A DNA stretch of 64,000 bases, from contig MU128915.1 in the NCBI GenBank assembly GCA_014904985.1, positions 62,001 through 126,000 of the forward strand. The letters are read 5' to 3'. The stretch comes from Hydnum rufescens UP504. Taxonomy: Eukaryota; Basidiomycota; Agaricomycetes; Cantharellales; Hydnaceae. Positions 9,685 to 20,926 of the stretch are shown one piece after another. The translations under genes were made by a program, and so were the position numbers. Below the pieces are notes generated by a model that did not search any database, was not told the DNA's origin, and was given only the letters and a program-made list of their open reading frames with translations. Numbering within the stretch: position 1 is the first letter of the stretch; the number at the start of each line of letters is the position of its first letter.

Positions 9685-12616
9685 AGTCAGTCAGAGATAT
9701 TAGTCTAGCTCGTGTTGCGGAGACGCTCCCAATTGAGCCAGTTGCTTCCGCTATCGTCTCCAATGATCCACGCATCGTGTTGTTAGGTTCTACAGATAAC
9801 TGTCTCTGCTTCCCAGCGAAGAATAGTACGATGTCTCGATGAAGGAACGTAATACTCGAGGACAAGTTTTTTGGATTCTAGACCCGTGGCATTCCGTGTT
9901 GTCGTATCTTCGAGGAGGCGCTTGTCCTCATTGAATCTACTGAGGAAATGCACTGGCCTCGTGGCGCCCAACTGGATGTGTGAATTTATAATTTATCGGC
10001 CCGCCATAGGATCTGCCAGATGGCGGTCTAGGCCTGTATTTGCAACTCCCCGATTCTATTTGGATTTTCTGTGGTTAACATTGCTCTATAACCGGAGACC
10101 ACGTATTTTTCCCAAGGCCCCTGCGCATATAATTAGCTCGTTTCGAGTCGCCACGGGCCGTGGCCATCAACGCAATACTGCATGAGGCACTTCGAATATT
10201 ACACGAGTACATCTGTCTAGCTAGGTCATTGATACTGGCGTCGGCCAGTTTACAGCTTAAATTTAGGCTGATTGAACTGGGTTTTCAGATCCCACAAAGT
10301 CCTACAAGTTGTTATCCCACGTCCCCTATCGCTTTCATATCCCTCATCACCTTGTCCCCCAAAATATTCTCAGTGGAAGCCGTACGCGGCGTCAAAGGGG
10401 GGATGTAACTTCCCCATCTACGGATTGTTGACGCCGCGATTCCGACGTCAAGGATTCATGAGATGTATTCTAGTACGATACTACATTTATCTTTTTCGGC
10501 ACTCGAGACTTATCCCTCAGTACATTTTCACCTCTGATAGGATGGGTCTGGACCTTGTGCCGGGTGACTTTGTTAGCATCCTCGTATGGATCCTCGACCC
10601 TGTTCATTGATTCTCTGTATTCAAACATTGGGGATCTAGACTCTTCCTGACTATGGTATTCAGTCACCTTCAGATCGAAGACTAGACTCGAGGCACAGCC
10701 TCATTCACAATGAGACGCCGTACTACTCCGTGACACAGGAAATTTCTGCCGCTTTTGGTCCACGCCACGCCATGCACAACCTACCTTATAACTGCTTGTA
10801 ACGGGCTATTCCCCTGTAGACACGGTCCCCGTCTCTCAGTGGGTTTTTGAACTTTCTGTTCAGAGGTGAGGCATTTCCACTCTCGTCAGCTACTTTCTCA
10901 TCCTGGTGCACATTCGATTTGTACGACCCCGGAGCAGCCATTTCTCTGCACCTCATCCGATCCCTTTGGAAGTATGACGCAAGGAAATGACCGTGCTTTC
11001 GACATCGAGGCCCAGCGTGAGGTTCATCCTCGCTCAGCGGGCATGTATTATGCCTCTCTGAGGTATTTCCGCGTGCTTATCTTACTACTCAAATACCTGT
11101 AGCCAGTCGATTCCACTGCACTGTGAGGTGTTGCATTGATGGATCCTCATCGTGACCCCCCTCTGATTTATTCTCCGTTCTCCGTATAGATACTGAGGAT
11201 GGCACTGTTGCTGCTTATTGTCCATGAACTCACCCCGTCTCCGGATACACTTCATCCTACTGAGAACATGGCGGCCTCAGTTCCGCCTGCTTCGGAGCCT
11301 GACACCATTTCCGGTAACGAATCGTGTTTCCTTTCCTGTCAGTGCGTGACTGAGACAATAATGTAATGGCAGCTCGCCCAAATCTCACGTCTAATTCCCC
11401 TAGACTCTCTAAGCCCGAAAAATGTGAGCGTTGGATAATATCCTGGCCCCTATTTCCACTGAATTCGGTCTTTAAAGCGAGGTCCTATTACCCAGTGTAT
11501 AAAATGATCCTCCAAGTCATCACGGCCGCTGGAACTCTGGTCATCGGTACCCTTCAGCTTCTCAAGAGCTAGTCATACCTCCTTTATTGGGCACTTTCGG
11601 CTTCCAAGGGTATTATGTGTGGGGCACCTCCACCTGAGGTCTCCTCATACTGGTTTTTCTCAGTCTTGCATCATGTAAATTTATACGCCGTACAGCTGGT
11701 AATGGGGTAGACATTCCTGTTTCGTTTGTGACCTGCTTCCAGGGTCTTCTGATCCCAATGATGTGTGGGGTCTGGGAAACCGCTTCTGCTCATTTCGCTT
11801 CGTCCAATTTTAGGCCCTTGTATAACACTCATTTCGGACCGTATCCAACAGGATTGCCTAAGTCGAGTTGCTCATGAAGTCCGTCGACTCACGTTTGTCT
11901 CGAAATTGGGCCACACTCGGCAGCACCCGCGGCCACGTTTTCACATTACGGCTACTATGAAATCTTGCACCAGTGGATCGGAGGGCTGGGTCATTTCGGA
12001 AAACATTATTCTATAGCTCTATAGCAGTGCGGGGTCTTTGAATCTACGGGGCCGGACTAACTGCGCAATGAAATTCATTTCTGGTGACAATGGTCAGTCT
12101 CATCATTCTATGACCAATGGGTGGAAGACTCCACCGTTGTCAGGCACACTAGTCTCACCTTATCGTGCAATTACTTTATGTACTTTCGCGACACCCTATC
12201 GATACTCCACTCCCCCCCAACAGTGCACTTAATAAAAGCCGCAGGCGAAGGCAATGCGTAGAATATGATGGCAACTATCAATTTGTGCTTCCTTCCGCCT
12301 ATTCAACGATTTACCATCGTGTGTGCGGAGATTCCATGAACGCTCTCTAGGCTAGAGACAGCTATGTTTAGAGATGCGGTGCTGTAGAGCTTCCGGATTC
12401 GCGATCGATATCCATTTTGAGGGGAAGTAACCAAGATCGATCTTCTGTGATTGTGTGATTTGAACCTCATTTGGAGTGCTTTTTGCGGCAGGTTTCTTTA
12501 CCTAAACAGTCCTGTCACAAGGCCCTCTAGCCTATATAGAGGCCACTCGATTTCGCTTTCTCCCCCAGACTGACCTCTCAAACAACTATCTTCATCTTTC
12601 ATAAGACATCATCACT
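9685..12616. other. gene-poor interval upstream of creC and of the first CipC gene
   Basis: About 2.9 kb in which I recognise no gene. Its left end must hold the creC promoter and its right end the CipC promoter. On the + strand weak coding-like stretches occur at 10978-11100 (MTQGNDRAFDIEAQREVHP, then a GT donor), 11270-11330 (MAASVPPASEPDTIS, GT donor) and 11366-11572, whose last part has one hydrophobic helix (KMILQVITAAGTLVIGTLQL). They can be strung together with plausible introns but give no family I know. They may be a small unknown membrane protein or chance. Confidence 0.5.
12530..12545 (+). promoter_or_regulatory. TATA-like element of CipC-like gene 1
   Basis: The sequence cctatatagaggcc lies about 80 bases before the ATG. 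The second copy has the corresponding caatatagaggcg near 14640, so the element is conserved between the two tandem copies. A pyrimidine-rich stretch with cctctcaaacaac follows in both, as expected around a transcription start. Confidence 0.5.
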
Positions 12617-13173
12617 ATGGGTTGGTTCGATAATGATCCGCAAGTTTCCGAGTACAACAACGCCGCCGAGGGTGGCCACCATGCAAAGATCTCCCACGAA
12701 TTGATCGCAGGTCTGTCTTCTACCTAGTACATCGTCGCGTCCACCTATAACTCATCTTCCATGGGGCTTCTGCAGCTGCTGCAAGTTACGAGGCTGCCAA
12801 GGTTCGTTGAGGTTCCATCTAGTACGCCATTCCCCACGACTGAGACCTCCGTCACCACCAGGCATACGAGAACCACAAAGCAGCCAATGGCCAGCCTGAT
12901 TCGCACGCCAAAGCCAAGGAATTGCTGTTAGTTAGCCTCATATCTCGCATACAGGGGATCTCTGACTGGATTATAGTGCCGGTTTCGCGGGGGCGTTCGT
13001 CGATCGCGAGGTCGAGACCCGTGGCCTTAATTTCGTTGACAAGGAGCGGGCCAAGCACGCCGCAAAGGAGCGTGCTCACCAGGCTCTCGCTGACTCGTAT
13101 GTCGATCCCGATCCCGACTTGAGCCGAATCGAGCACTGACGGTCTATTCTATCGTAACAGTGGCGACTATTGA
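12617..13173 (+). CDS. CipC-like protein (DUF3759 family), copy 1
   Basis: Small fungal protein of the CipC (concanamycin-induced protein C) family; function unknown, often highly expressed and stress- or infection-associated in other fungi. Read over four introns: MGWFDNDPQVSEYNNAAEGG, HHAKISHELIA, AAASYEAAKAYENHKAANG, QPDSHAKAKELL, AGFAGAFVDREVETRGLNF, VDKERAKHAAKERAHQALAD, SGDY stop. The MGWF start, the SHELI-(A/G)-A-A-S-(Y/F)-E-A-A-K-A core and the FVDREVETRGL motif are diagnostic. It ends shorter than copy 2, lacking the GGNDENY tail. Introns sit at the same places in both copies, as expected from a recent duplication. Confidence 0.88.
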
Positions 13174-13463
13174 GCATCACTGGAGCTGTCTCTGATGCCG
13201 TGACTTGAGGCTGTAATCTCTGTAAAGACTGTAGTACATCTAGCGGAAATCAAATTGTTGTCAATATTTGCTTAGGATACTGACAAGACCTAGAACAAAT
13301 CCAAGACATGTTGGTGTATACCAGGCAATCGTGCTGGACCAATCGGGACCATTTCGGGACCCTCAGCACGCAGAAAGCAATATATCTACAGAATGGTCTA
13401 ATTCTTCGATATTTGGGTTCAATTGCGTGCAGTGCTGGGCCGCATATTGCCGGTGGCGCAGAC

Positions 13464-13798
13464 TTACAACTGGTAAATTATCGATAGGCAGTTTGCAAAA
13501 CACATAGCATTCGGGTAGCACCAAATGTATGGTGTCCACATGTCACAAGACCTTCCGGGCCTGCCGTCTTTGTCGTCCTGGGCCTATGGCTGGCCTCGAT
13601 GCACGCCCTTTTGTCTGTGACCGCACGGGAAATGATGGTTGGTTTTCTCGCTAATCTGTCCGGCCGTCACCGTCTCCCGCTGGCCATTATGACGCAATCG
13701 GAACTTTCCGCAATGGATCCGGGACACCAGCAAATCTTCCCACAGGCCCCACCATGTAAAAAATTGAAAACTGCCTATCGATAATTTACCAGCTGTAA
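13464..13798. mobile_element. MITE-like element with ~37-base terminal inverted repeats
   Basis: The left end begins ttacaactggtaaattatcg followed by ataggcagtttgcaaaa; the right end, read as reverse complement, begins ttacagctggtaaattatcg followed by ataggcagttttcaa. The element is 335 bases, has no coding capacity that I can support, and is absent from the corresponding place in the second duplication unit (near 15560-15575), so it inserted after or independently of the duplication. A clear target-site duplication was not identified. Confidence 0.8.
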
Positions 13799-13826
13799 TG
13801 CAAGAAACCCCTTCTGTTTTTTGTCA

Positions 13827-14537
13827 TCACGCCGTCCGTTTCAAGAGCAAAGCAGGAGTGCACAGACAACGATCTACACCTTGTAGGACATGTGCTAATG
13901 TGATGGGAATACTTAAGCACCATACTGCTGGCCTTCGACCATAAGCTGAATCACACGTTACGGCGATTGACCCCGGAAACGCGCTCCGAGCCTTATCAGT
14001 GTTCAGATTGGATTGGGAGTTTCCAAAAATATATATTTCAAACGTGCTGTCCAAATGCTACACCTCACACTGAGCCATAATCATAATCGCTAAATGGCCT
14101 CATGCCATGTCACGCGTCACGCCACAAAACTGAATTGAAGCGGGAATATCCGGAATTCGGAGGTTGCCGAAATCGCTTCGGCTCATCCGGCAACGGCAGG
14201 ACCCTCAAGGAACACGTATCAGCAAGCCATAGATGGTGTTTCACTGTCTCCGAGAGCTGTTGGAGTGCGAAAGCTGTGATTGGCATTCCGCAGCAGGCCA
14301 TTACGAAAGTCACGTGATATCATTAGGACCGTAACACTTCATAACACCTCACGGTGTCACCCTCACCCCGCCGACGCAGATGGTGCGTCCACCTCCTACG
14401 AAACATCTGCGAACGCGTTGAAGACCCCTGGCATTAGATGGGCGCAGGGGATGTTATGTCAATTGTTACACGTGAAATGAACATGTTGCCGGCATGCGAG
14501 GTAATGCTGATAATGGTTCGCAATCTCATCATTGCTC
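13827..14537 (+). pseudogene. truncated E1-beta (BCKDHB) 5' copy, interrupted
   Basis: This is the duplicate of the first exon and start of intron 1 of the E1-beta gene at 15592. The piece at 13827-13922 matches the presequence region but the start codon is changed (cacgccg for catcatg). An insertion of about 420 bases (13923-14345) splits it. The piece at 14346-14537 matches again, including ttgaagacccctggcattag and acacgtgaaatgaacatgtt, and stops in intron-1 sequence. With no start codon and no 3' exons it cannot make the enzyme. Confidence 0.8.
13923..14345. other. ~420-base insertion inside the truncated E1-beta copy
   Basis: Sequence with no counterpart in the second duplication unit: copy 2 runs directly from cagcgccatatg to tcaacgccgccc (about 15690), while here the two homologous parts are separated. 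No convincing inverted ends were seen; a nine-base acacctcac occurs near 14058 and again near 14342. It may be a second small transposable element or filler DNA. Short open frames inside it are not supported. Confidence 0.45.
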
Positions 14538-15925
14538 CATCGATCCTCTGTGATGGTTTGAATACATTTGGATTCCTTTTTGCGCTAGGTTATCTTGATC
14601 TAAGTATAGTCTGACAGCGGTCATGAGGCCGCTCTCGCCAATATAGAGGCGACTTGATTTCGTTGTCCCGTCTTCACCTCTCAAACAACCACTTTCATCT
14701 ATCTTGAATACAACATCATCGTTATGGGGTGGTTCAGTGACGATTCGGACGTTTCCAACAACTACAACGCCTACAACGACGCTACCCAGGGTGGCAACCA
14801 GGCGTCGATCTCTCATGAACTTATCGCAGGTCTGTCTTTTGACTCGACTACCTAGCACGTACTCGCATCCGGTGCTATAGCTAATCTTCCTTGCTGCTTT
14901 TCAGGTGCTGCCAGCTACGAGGCTGCCAAGGTTCGTCAAAGCTATGTTTGTCAGGCATTGTCGGGTACTGAGACTTCTACCTCCGACTAGGCATATGAAA
15001 ACCATGTAGCAGGGAATGGCCAGCCTGCTTCGCATGCCAAGGCCAAGGAACTCCTGTCAGTTGGCATGATGTCTTGCATACAGATGGTCTCTGACTGTAT
15101 TATAGTGCCGGTTTTACAGGGGCATTCGTCGATCGCGAGGTCGAGACCCGTGGCCTTGATTACATCGACAGGGAAAGGGCCAAACGTGATGCCACAGACC
15201 AGGCCCACCAGGGTCTTGCTGACTCGTACGTCGATCCTTACCCTGAGCTGGGGCGACTCGAGTACTGACGGTCTATTCTATCATAACAGTGGTTATTATG
15301 GTGGTAACGACGAGAACTACTGAGCATTTCTCCGATACCCTCTCTTGAGGTTGTAAACAATCTGTACACCTACTGTAAATCAAATTGCTGTCATTTGGAA
15401 AACAAATCCAAGACACGTTTGTCTAGAAGCTATTTTCAGGCCTACGAGTGCACGTAAAGTAGTATATCTGGGCCGCAGCTGCTTGTTCTGTGTGCTGCGT
15501 CGGCAGTACCGAATAGACTGGATTCGTCTCCATGCGTAGGTCGCGTATGGCGCCGGGCCGCGTACTGCCGGACCTTACCCCTTTTCTCATCATGTTTTCG
15601 AGAGCAAGCCTTAGGGGTGTACACAGACAACTAGATCCACGCATCGTACTGCAGGCGCATAATGCGATGGGCGTACTTCAGCGCCATATGTCAACGCCGC
15701 CCCCAGCCGACGGTGATTTACCGGGTTTAGCGACGTCTGCCCTCCTGCGAAACACCCGCGAAAGCGCGTTGAAGACCCCTGGCATTAGATGGGATGAAGC
15801 GGATGTTATGTCGTCAATTGATACACGTAAAATGAACATGTTTCAATCAATACGCGATGCGATGAGGTGGGCCTGGCTTTAGTCATCCGCAATGCAGTGC
15901 ATCTCATCATTGCTCTCGGGTGTGG
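14538..15925 (+). repeat. tandem duplication, unit 2 (CipC-like gene 2 plus 5' part of intact E1-beta)
   Basis: Partner of 12430-14537. It contains the second CipC-like gene and continues into the complete E1-beta gene, so the duplication end point lies inside intron 1 of that gene. This unit carries neither of the two insertions found in unit 1 and is therefore closer to the ancestral spacing. Confidence 0.78.
14724..15323 (+). CDS. CipC-like protein (DUF3759 family), copy 2
   Basis: Tandem paralogue of the gene at 12617. It reads MGWFSDDSDVSNNYNAYND, GGNQASISHELIAG, AASYEAAKAYENHVAGNG, QPASHAKAKELL, AGFTGAFVDREVETRGLDY, IDRERAKRDATDQAHQGLAD, SGYYGGNDENY stop. Compared with copy 1 it has a few extra residues near the N-terminus (NAYND) and a Gly/Tyr-rich tail. 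Intron positions are shared. Most differences are in the charged linker and tail while the SHELI and DREVETRGL cores are kept, so both copies look functional. Confidence 0.88.
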
Positions 15926-17351
15926 CGCATTATCATGATGCACTCATAGCACTACTCTCTCCGAGGATGATACTGCGGTAATTTTTGGTGAGGATGTCGC
16001 ATTCGGTGGGGTCTTTCGATGTACAATGGGTCTGGCAGAAGAATTCGGTATGCGACCCTCCCAGCACTGTTCACCACTTTCATGATATTATCACGCTTGA
16101 AATTTTTTCTGATGATTCTTGTGGTGTTTTATCTAGGCAAAGAACGGGTGTTCAACACTCCACTGACAGAGCAGGGAATCGCAGGCTTTGGAATTGTGCT
16201 TAAAGCCCTCATTTCAATTCCGAGTTCTAGCTGAACACCTACGTCGATATATGTAGGGCCTCGCGGCGATGGGCCAAACCGCTATTGCTGAGATGCAATT
16301 CGCAGATTACATTTGGCCTGCCTTTGATCAGGTACTTCACCTACATTTCTCGGAGGATTCCCACTGACAGATGACGCAAAAGATCGTGAATGAAGCGGCG
16401 AAGATGAGGTATCGTTCTGGTGGCCAGTACTCTGCTGGCCGTCTCACGATACGGGCTCCCAGGTAAAAAGATGCGCTGTTCTTTGCCGCCATTTCCTCCG
16501 TAAGGAATCTGAGCTTTCTGAATATGCAGTATGACCGTTGGGCACGGTGCACTTTATCACTCCCAATCCCCTGAAGGGTTTTTTATGGGGGCTGCTGGGC
16601 TGAAGGTAACATGATAGCATATGACTCATTCTTTGATGTTCCTCTTCAATTGGATTTCTTCCACAGATTGTTGTCCCGAGGGGTCCGATACAGGCGAAGG
16701 GCTTGCTCCTGGCTTCTATTCGGGATCCGAATCCGGTGATATTCTTCGAACCCAAAATTCTCTATCGGTCCTCTGTTGAACATGTTCCCATCCCATCCTA
16801 CACGCTTCCCCTCTCGTCTGCAGAGATCTTAAAACCCGGTTCCGATCTCACAATCCTGACATGGGGAACACCCCTCTACACCGTCGAAACTGCGCTCTCC
16901 CTGCTCTCCTCACCACCTGCTTCTTTCGACGCCCTGATCCCCCAAGATGTCCGCCGGTGCGCGGATAGAATTGATAGATCTCCGGACCATCTTGCCCTGG
17001 GACCGAGAGACCGTCGTCCAGAGCGTGAAAAAGACGGGTCGTCTGGTCATTGTGCACGAAGCGGGCAAGATCGGAGGCGTGGGTTCCGAGATCGCATCTG
17101 TCGTCACCGAAGAATGCTTCTTGAGACTCGAGGCACCTGTACGGAGAGTATGTGGGTGGGAGTAAGTGGTTAATCCCCTTTCTGGAGCTGGGGAATAGCG
17201 GGGCTGACCTAGTTTATGATGTCGTAGTGCACCAGTCCCTCTGATATACGAGAAATTCTATGTCCCGGATGCCGTGAGGATCCTGGATGCGATTGTATCA
17301 ACGCTGCACTACTTGATACCCTCGCAAGAATTTGGTGTAGTACATGTGTGA
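15592..17351 (+). CDS. 2-oxoisovalerate dehydrogenase E1 subunit beta (branched-chain keto-acid dehydrogenase), mitochondrial
   Basis: Beta subunit of the thiamine-diphosphate E1 of the branched-chain 2-oxo-acid dehydrogenase complex, in valine, leucine and isoleucine breakdown in the mitochondrial matrix. Start at ATG 15592 gives a basic presequence ([19 protein letters not shown]). Exon 1 ends [12 protein letters not shown] and splices to [20 protein letters not shown], then [153 protein letters not shown] and [19 protein letters not shown]. One extra base near 16954-16957 (ccgg; cgg would read VRGARIEL) shifts the frame. Its 5' end was copied upstream. Confidence 0.9.
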
Positions 17352-17674
17352 TTACCAGGATAACAAATATATGACTAGATGAATTGACGCTATGTAGATC
17401 CATATGCGCTTCCAGTCTGAATCTGCATAAGATTTTGACCTCAGGGCCGAGACTATCCTCAACAGCCCCAAGGTTTGTTCTTCAATAGCTTATAACACCC
17501 CGTAATGGTGGATCAGAGATAAAACAGTACACGAAATGCCTACAAGAATTCGAAACGCGCGGGCGTACGCGCGAGCTAGGGTGAAGAGTGAAATATGATA
17601 GAAGAAAGGGTGACAATATGGGCAGGTGTGGGGTAAGGGAGACAAGAGATGAAGAAAACTCCAAAAATGAGACG
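17352..17674. other. convergent intergenic region between E1-beta and histone H1
   Basis: Both flanking genes end here, so it should hold the two 3' untranslated regions. I see no gene, repeat or RNA structure that I can support. Confidence 0.6.
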
Positions 17675-18820
17675 TTATGTTTCCTTCTTTGGCGATTTTT
17701 TCTTTGAAGCTGGAGCGGCAGACTTCTTCGACGTTGGTGCGGACTTGGACTTTGGAGATTTGATAGCGGCCATCTTCTTAGGAGACTTGCTGAGAGCAGA
17801 CTTCGTTTGGAGCCGCTTTCGCCCCCAGAGCAAGCTGATATAACGAAGACAGGTTTCAGGAATGCAAACACAAGGCTCCGTGGGAACGCAATCTGACCTT
17901 CTTTGGGGTTACTTTGGAAGATGGCTTTTTGACCTTCGGCGCAGATTTGGGGGCGGCTTTCTTCTTCACTGCTTTGGCCATGCACTCTTAGTCGGGGCAG
18001 ATTTAATAGTCTTCTTAGGAGCCGAAGATTTTGAAGTGGTCCCAGTCTTGGAGCTAGTCCCCTTAATTGTCGACTACAAATCGATGTCAGGAATCACTGA
18101 AACAACCACTAAGAGCCTTTGCATGCCTTTTTCGCTGGTGCTGCGGCAGTCTTCTTGCTTGTGGTAGGTTTCGATTTGGCGGCAGTGCCAGACCCAAGGG
18201 GCTTCTTGCCCTTCACGCTGACCGACTTTTTGGCAACCGCCTTCGGGGTGGGATTGACATTCTGTTGGAAATGTGAAGATCGTGATAAGGCCGCCTGAGA
18301 ACTGACTTACTTCTTTAGTGGATTCTGTAGAACCACGGGGTGCCTTGGGGGCCAGCTTAACTTTGCCGGATGGGCCTAAATGTGAAAGACAATGGAATCT
18401 CGGCAAAAGAGACTGTAAAGCAACACAAACCTTTCGGAAGGGTGAAAACACCATTGCCCGCTCCAGTCTTGATGGCCCTGCTGATGCTGGCTATCACATG
18501 GTTATTTCTGGATCAAAGTATATAAGATGTAGCAGGATATTTCGTAGGGCAGAGGGTACGTACACGTCTATTTTGTATTGTGCTTCGAGATATCTGGGAC
18601 AGTCAAGTCAGTAGTGAGCGCCACTCGACGAAACGCGTGCAGAATCCGTACTTTTTAATGGTAGACCGCGATATACCGGTACGCTCTTTAGAGTCGATAA
18701 TGGCTTCCTAGAATGGGCGCGCCATGCCAGGTGGAATACGCATCGTAATAGCATACAACACACCTTGATCATGTCAATGAAGGGTGGGCGAGCGGCGGGG
18801 GCTACAGGAGTGCGAGGCAT
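17675..18820 (-). CDS. linker histone H1
   Basis: Linker histone that binds DNA at the nucleosome entry/exit. Start ATG 18820 reads MPRTPVAPAARPPFIDMIK, the beginning of the winged-helix H15 domain; after an intron SKERTGISRSTIKKY matches the domain's recognition helix, and TLPKG/GPSGKVKLAPKAPRGST its end. The rest is a typical Lys/Ala/Pro/Ser tail (KSVSVKGKKPLGSGTAAKSK, TKSALSKSPKKMAAIKSPKS) that ends SPKKET at 17675. Several short introns interrupt it. It is divergent from the anthranilate synthase gene with about 200 bases between start codons. Confidence 0.85.
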
Positions 18821-19024
18821 GTCGGGATAATGTTGTTGTTGTTGTGAATTTTAGAAGAATGTAGTGGTCGGAGAAGAGGAAATTTGGGGGGAAGTCGCGC
18901 ATTATATACAAATTTATCAGGTACTCCCGATTGACCGACTTTTGCATCCGGAGTTGTAAATAAACAACGCCGCACGAGTCAGGGGCACGTGGATTTTCTT
19001 CCACTCGAAGACGTCGCGAGGAAA

Positions 19025-20896
19025 ATGGACAGCACGGCGGTGAATTCGCATGTCTGCCTCCATCTCAGCAAGTGCTCACTTGTCTGCAGAACTTAGAAAC
19101 CTTTCCCAGCCTCGAGGACGTTGCGAAGATCGTCTTTGAGGAGAAACGCGGGAACTGCGTACCAGTCTACGTGAAGCTCCCCGCAGACCTTATCACACCA
19201 TCTATGGCGTATCTGCGTGTCTCACGCAATTCGAGGTATAGCTTTCTTCTCGAGAGCGTTGTAGGGGGCGAAAACGTCTCCCGATACAGTTTCCTGGGCG
19301 CTGGTCAGCATTTTAGTCTGCGCAATATATGTTGCCTGTTGACTTATTAGTGAACCAGACCCATTCAAGATTATCAAGACGGGACCAGGATACGATGTTG
19401 AGGGTGACCCGATGAGCATCTTACAAAAGGAATTACAGATATACCAATACGTCAAGATCCCAGAGATCCCCACATTCACTGGTTTGGTTTCTGACTGTGA
19501 AGTCTGTAACTTTAAGCTGATATGCTACCCCTGATCCCAGGTGGTGCGATTGGATACGTGGCGTATGACTGTATTCAACATTTTGAACCCAAGACAGCTC
19601 GTCCTCTCGAGGATGCAATAAAAATCCCCGAGGCTATCTTCATGCTTTGCGATACAATCGTTATATTTGATCATATCTTCCAATCGCTAAAGATCGTCTC
19701 GCACGTCTTTGTGCCTTCCATGTTGGCAGGTGACCTGTCGTACATATATTCCACAGCTGCACACAAAGCACGCCGGGTCGCGCGCCTTCTCCTCTCTGCC
19801 CAAACACCCCCAGTGGACCAGCCCCCTATACCTCCGCCCTCACAACGCATCGCTGCTAAATCTAATGTCGGGAAGCAAGGATATGAACAGTTCGTTACTA
19901 CCCTGAAGGAGCATATTGTCATGGGTGACATCATCCAGGCTGTACCGTCGCAGCGCCTGTCCAGAGAAACGGCTCTACATCCTTTCAATGCATACAGGCA
20001 CTTGCGACAGGTCAATCCTAGTCCATACATGTTCTACCTCGATTGTGGAGCGCTGCAGATCGTCGGAGCGAGTCCGGAGACCCTCTGTAAAGTCGAGCAG
20101 AATAAAGTATACAATCATGCTATCGCTGGCACCGCCAAGCGGGGGAAAACAGCCGATGGTATGCCTCCTGACGTTACCTCACTGCATATTGCTTACAACA
20201 CCACGCTCAGAGGATGAAACACTCGGGGCTAATCTCCTCGCGTCGTCTAAAGATCGTGCAGAGCATATTATGCTTGTAGATCTCGCGCGAAATGATGTGA
20301 ATCGTGTCTGCCAGCCTCCGACCGTGCAAGTTGACCACCTAATGCGAGTGGAGAAATTCAGTCATGTCATTCATCTTACTAGTCAGGTCTCTGGCGTGCT
20401 TCGTGCCGATAAGACCCGGTGAGAGATCACGTCTGCTACTTAGACTTTGGCATCGTGCCGTCTCCTGATGGTATTGGCCTAGGTTCGATGCCTTCCGGTC
20501 CATCTTTCCGGCCGGCACTGTATCGGGGGCACCCAAGATCAAAGCTGTCGAGCTTGTGGCGAGTCTTGAGAAAGAACGGCGGGGCGTGTACGCAGGCGCC
20601 GTAGGTCGTTGGGACTTTGCTCCCGACGAGATGGACACGTGTATTGCCATCCGAACCATGCTGTTCAAGAACGGGACGGTGTATTTCCAGGCTGGCGGGG
20701 GAATCGTATTCGATAGTGTCGAGGGGAAGAGTACGTGGAAACGATTAACAAACTGACAGCTAACGTTCGCGCTGTAGAGGCAGCTGAAGGTAAGCTCTTG
20801 CTTACCGAATAAATATCTTGTGCTAAAGATGTTCCAGATTACTACTATTCATTACAGCAATTATCCCCACCTGAGCAAGATCCGTTATACGCGTAG
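19025..20896 (+). CDS. TRP2: anthranilate synthase component I
   Basis: Converts chorismate and glutamine (with component II) to anthranilate, the first step of tryptophan synthesis. ATG 19025 gives MDSTAVNSH, spliced to [19 protein letters not shown]. Markers in order: [20 protein letters not shown] (inhibitory Trp-binding region around LLES), [156 protein letters not shown] and [17 protein letters not shown]. One base appears missing in the G run 20723-20726: with a fifth G the frame continues [20 protein letters not shown] to a stop at 20894. It ends only 30 bases from the convergent uS2m gene. Confidence 0.92.
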
Positions 20897-20926
20897 AACA
20901 TACAGGGTGTAAATTCCAAATGAATA

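Larger units (their letters stand above)
12430..14537 (+). repeat. tandem duplication, unit 1 (CipC-like gene 1 plus truncated E1-beta 5' end)
   Basis: Compared with 14538-15925, this unit has matching promoter, CipC-like exons and introns, downstream spacer and the 5' part of the E1-beta gene. The upstream edge matches ...ctgtgattgtgtgatttgaa... here against ...ctgtgatggtttgaatacat... at 14549. The right junction lies near 14537, where E1-beta intron-1-like sequence (ctcatcattgctc) runs directly into CipC upstream sequence. Two insertions lengthen unit 1 (see entries at 13464 and 13923). Confidence 0.8.

Noticed and set aside
9176..9703. 175-residue plus-strand open frame
   Set aside because: Antisense to the first exon of creC, whose minus-strand translation matches the family; no motif in the + frame.
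12530..17351. Gene cluster for secondary metabolism or a linked pathway
   Set aside because: CipC-like, E1-beta, histone H1 and anthranilate synthase lie together, but neighbours are mixed housekeeping genes with no backbone synthase, transporter or regulator.
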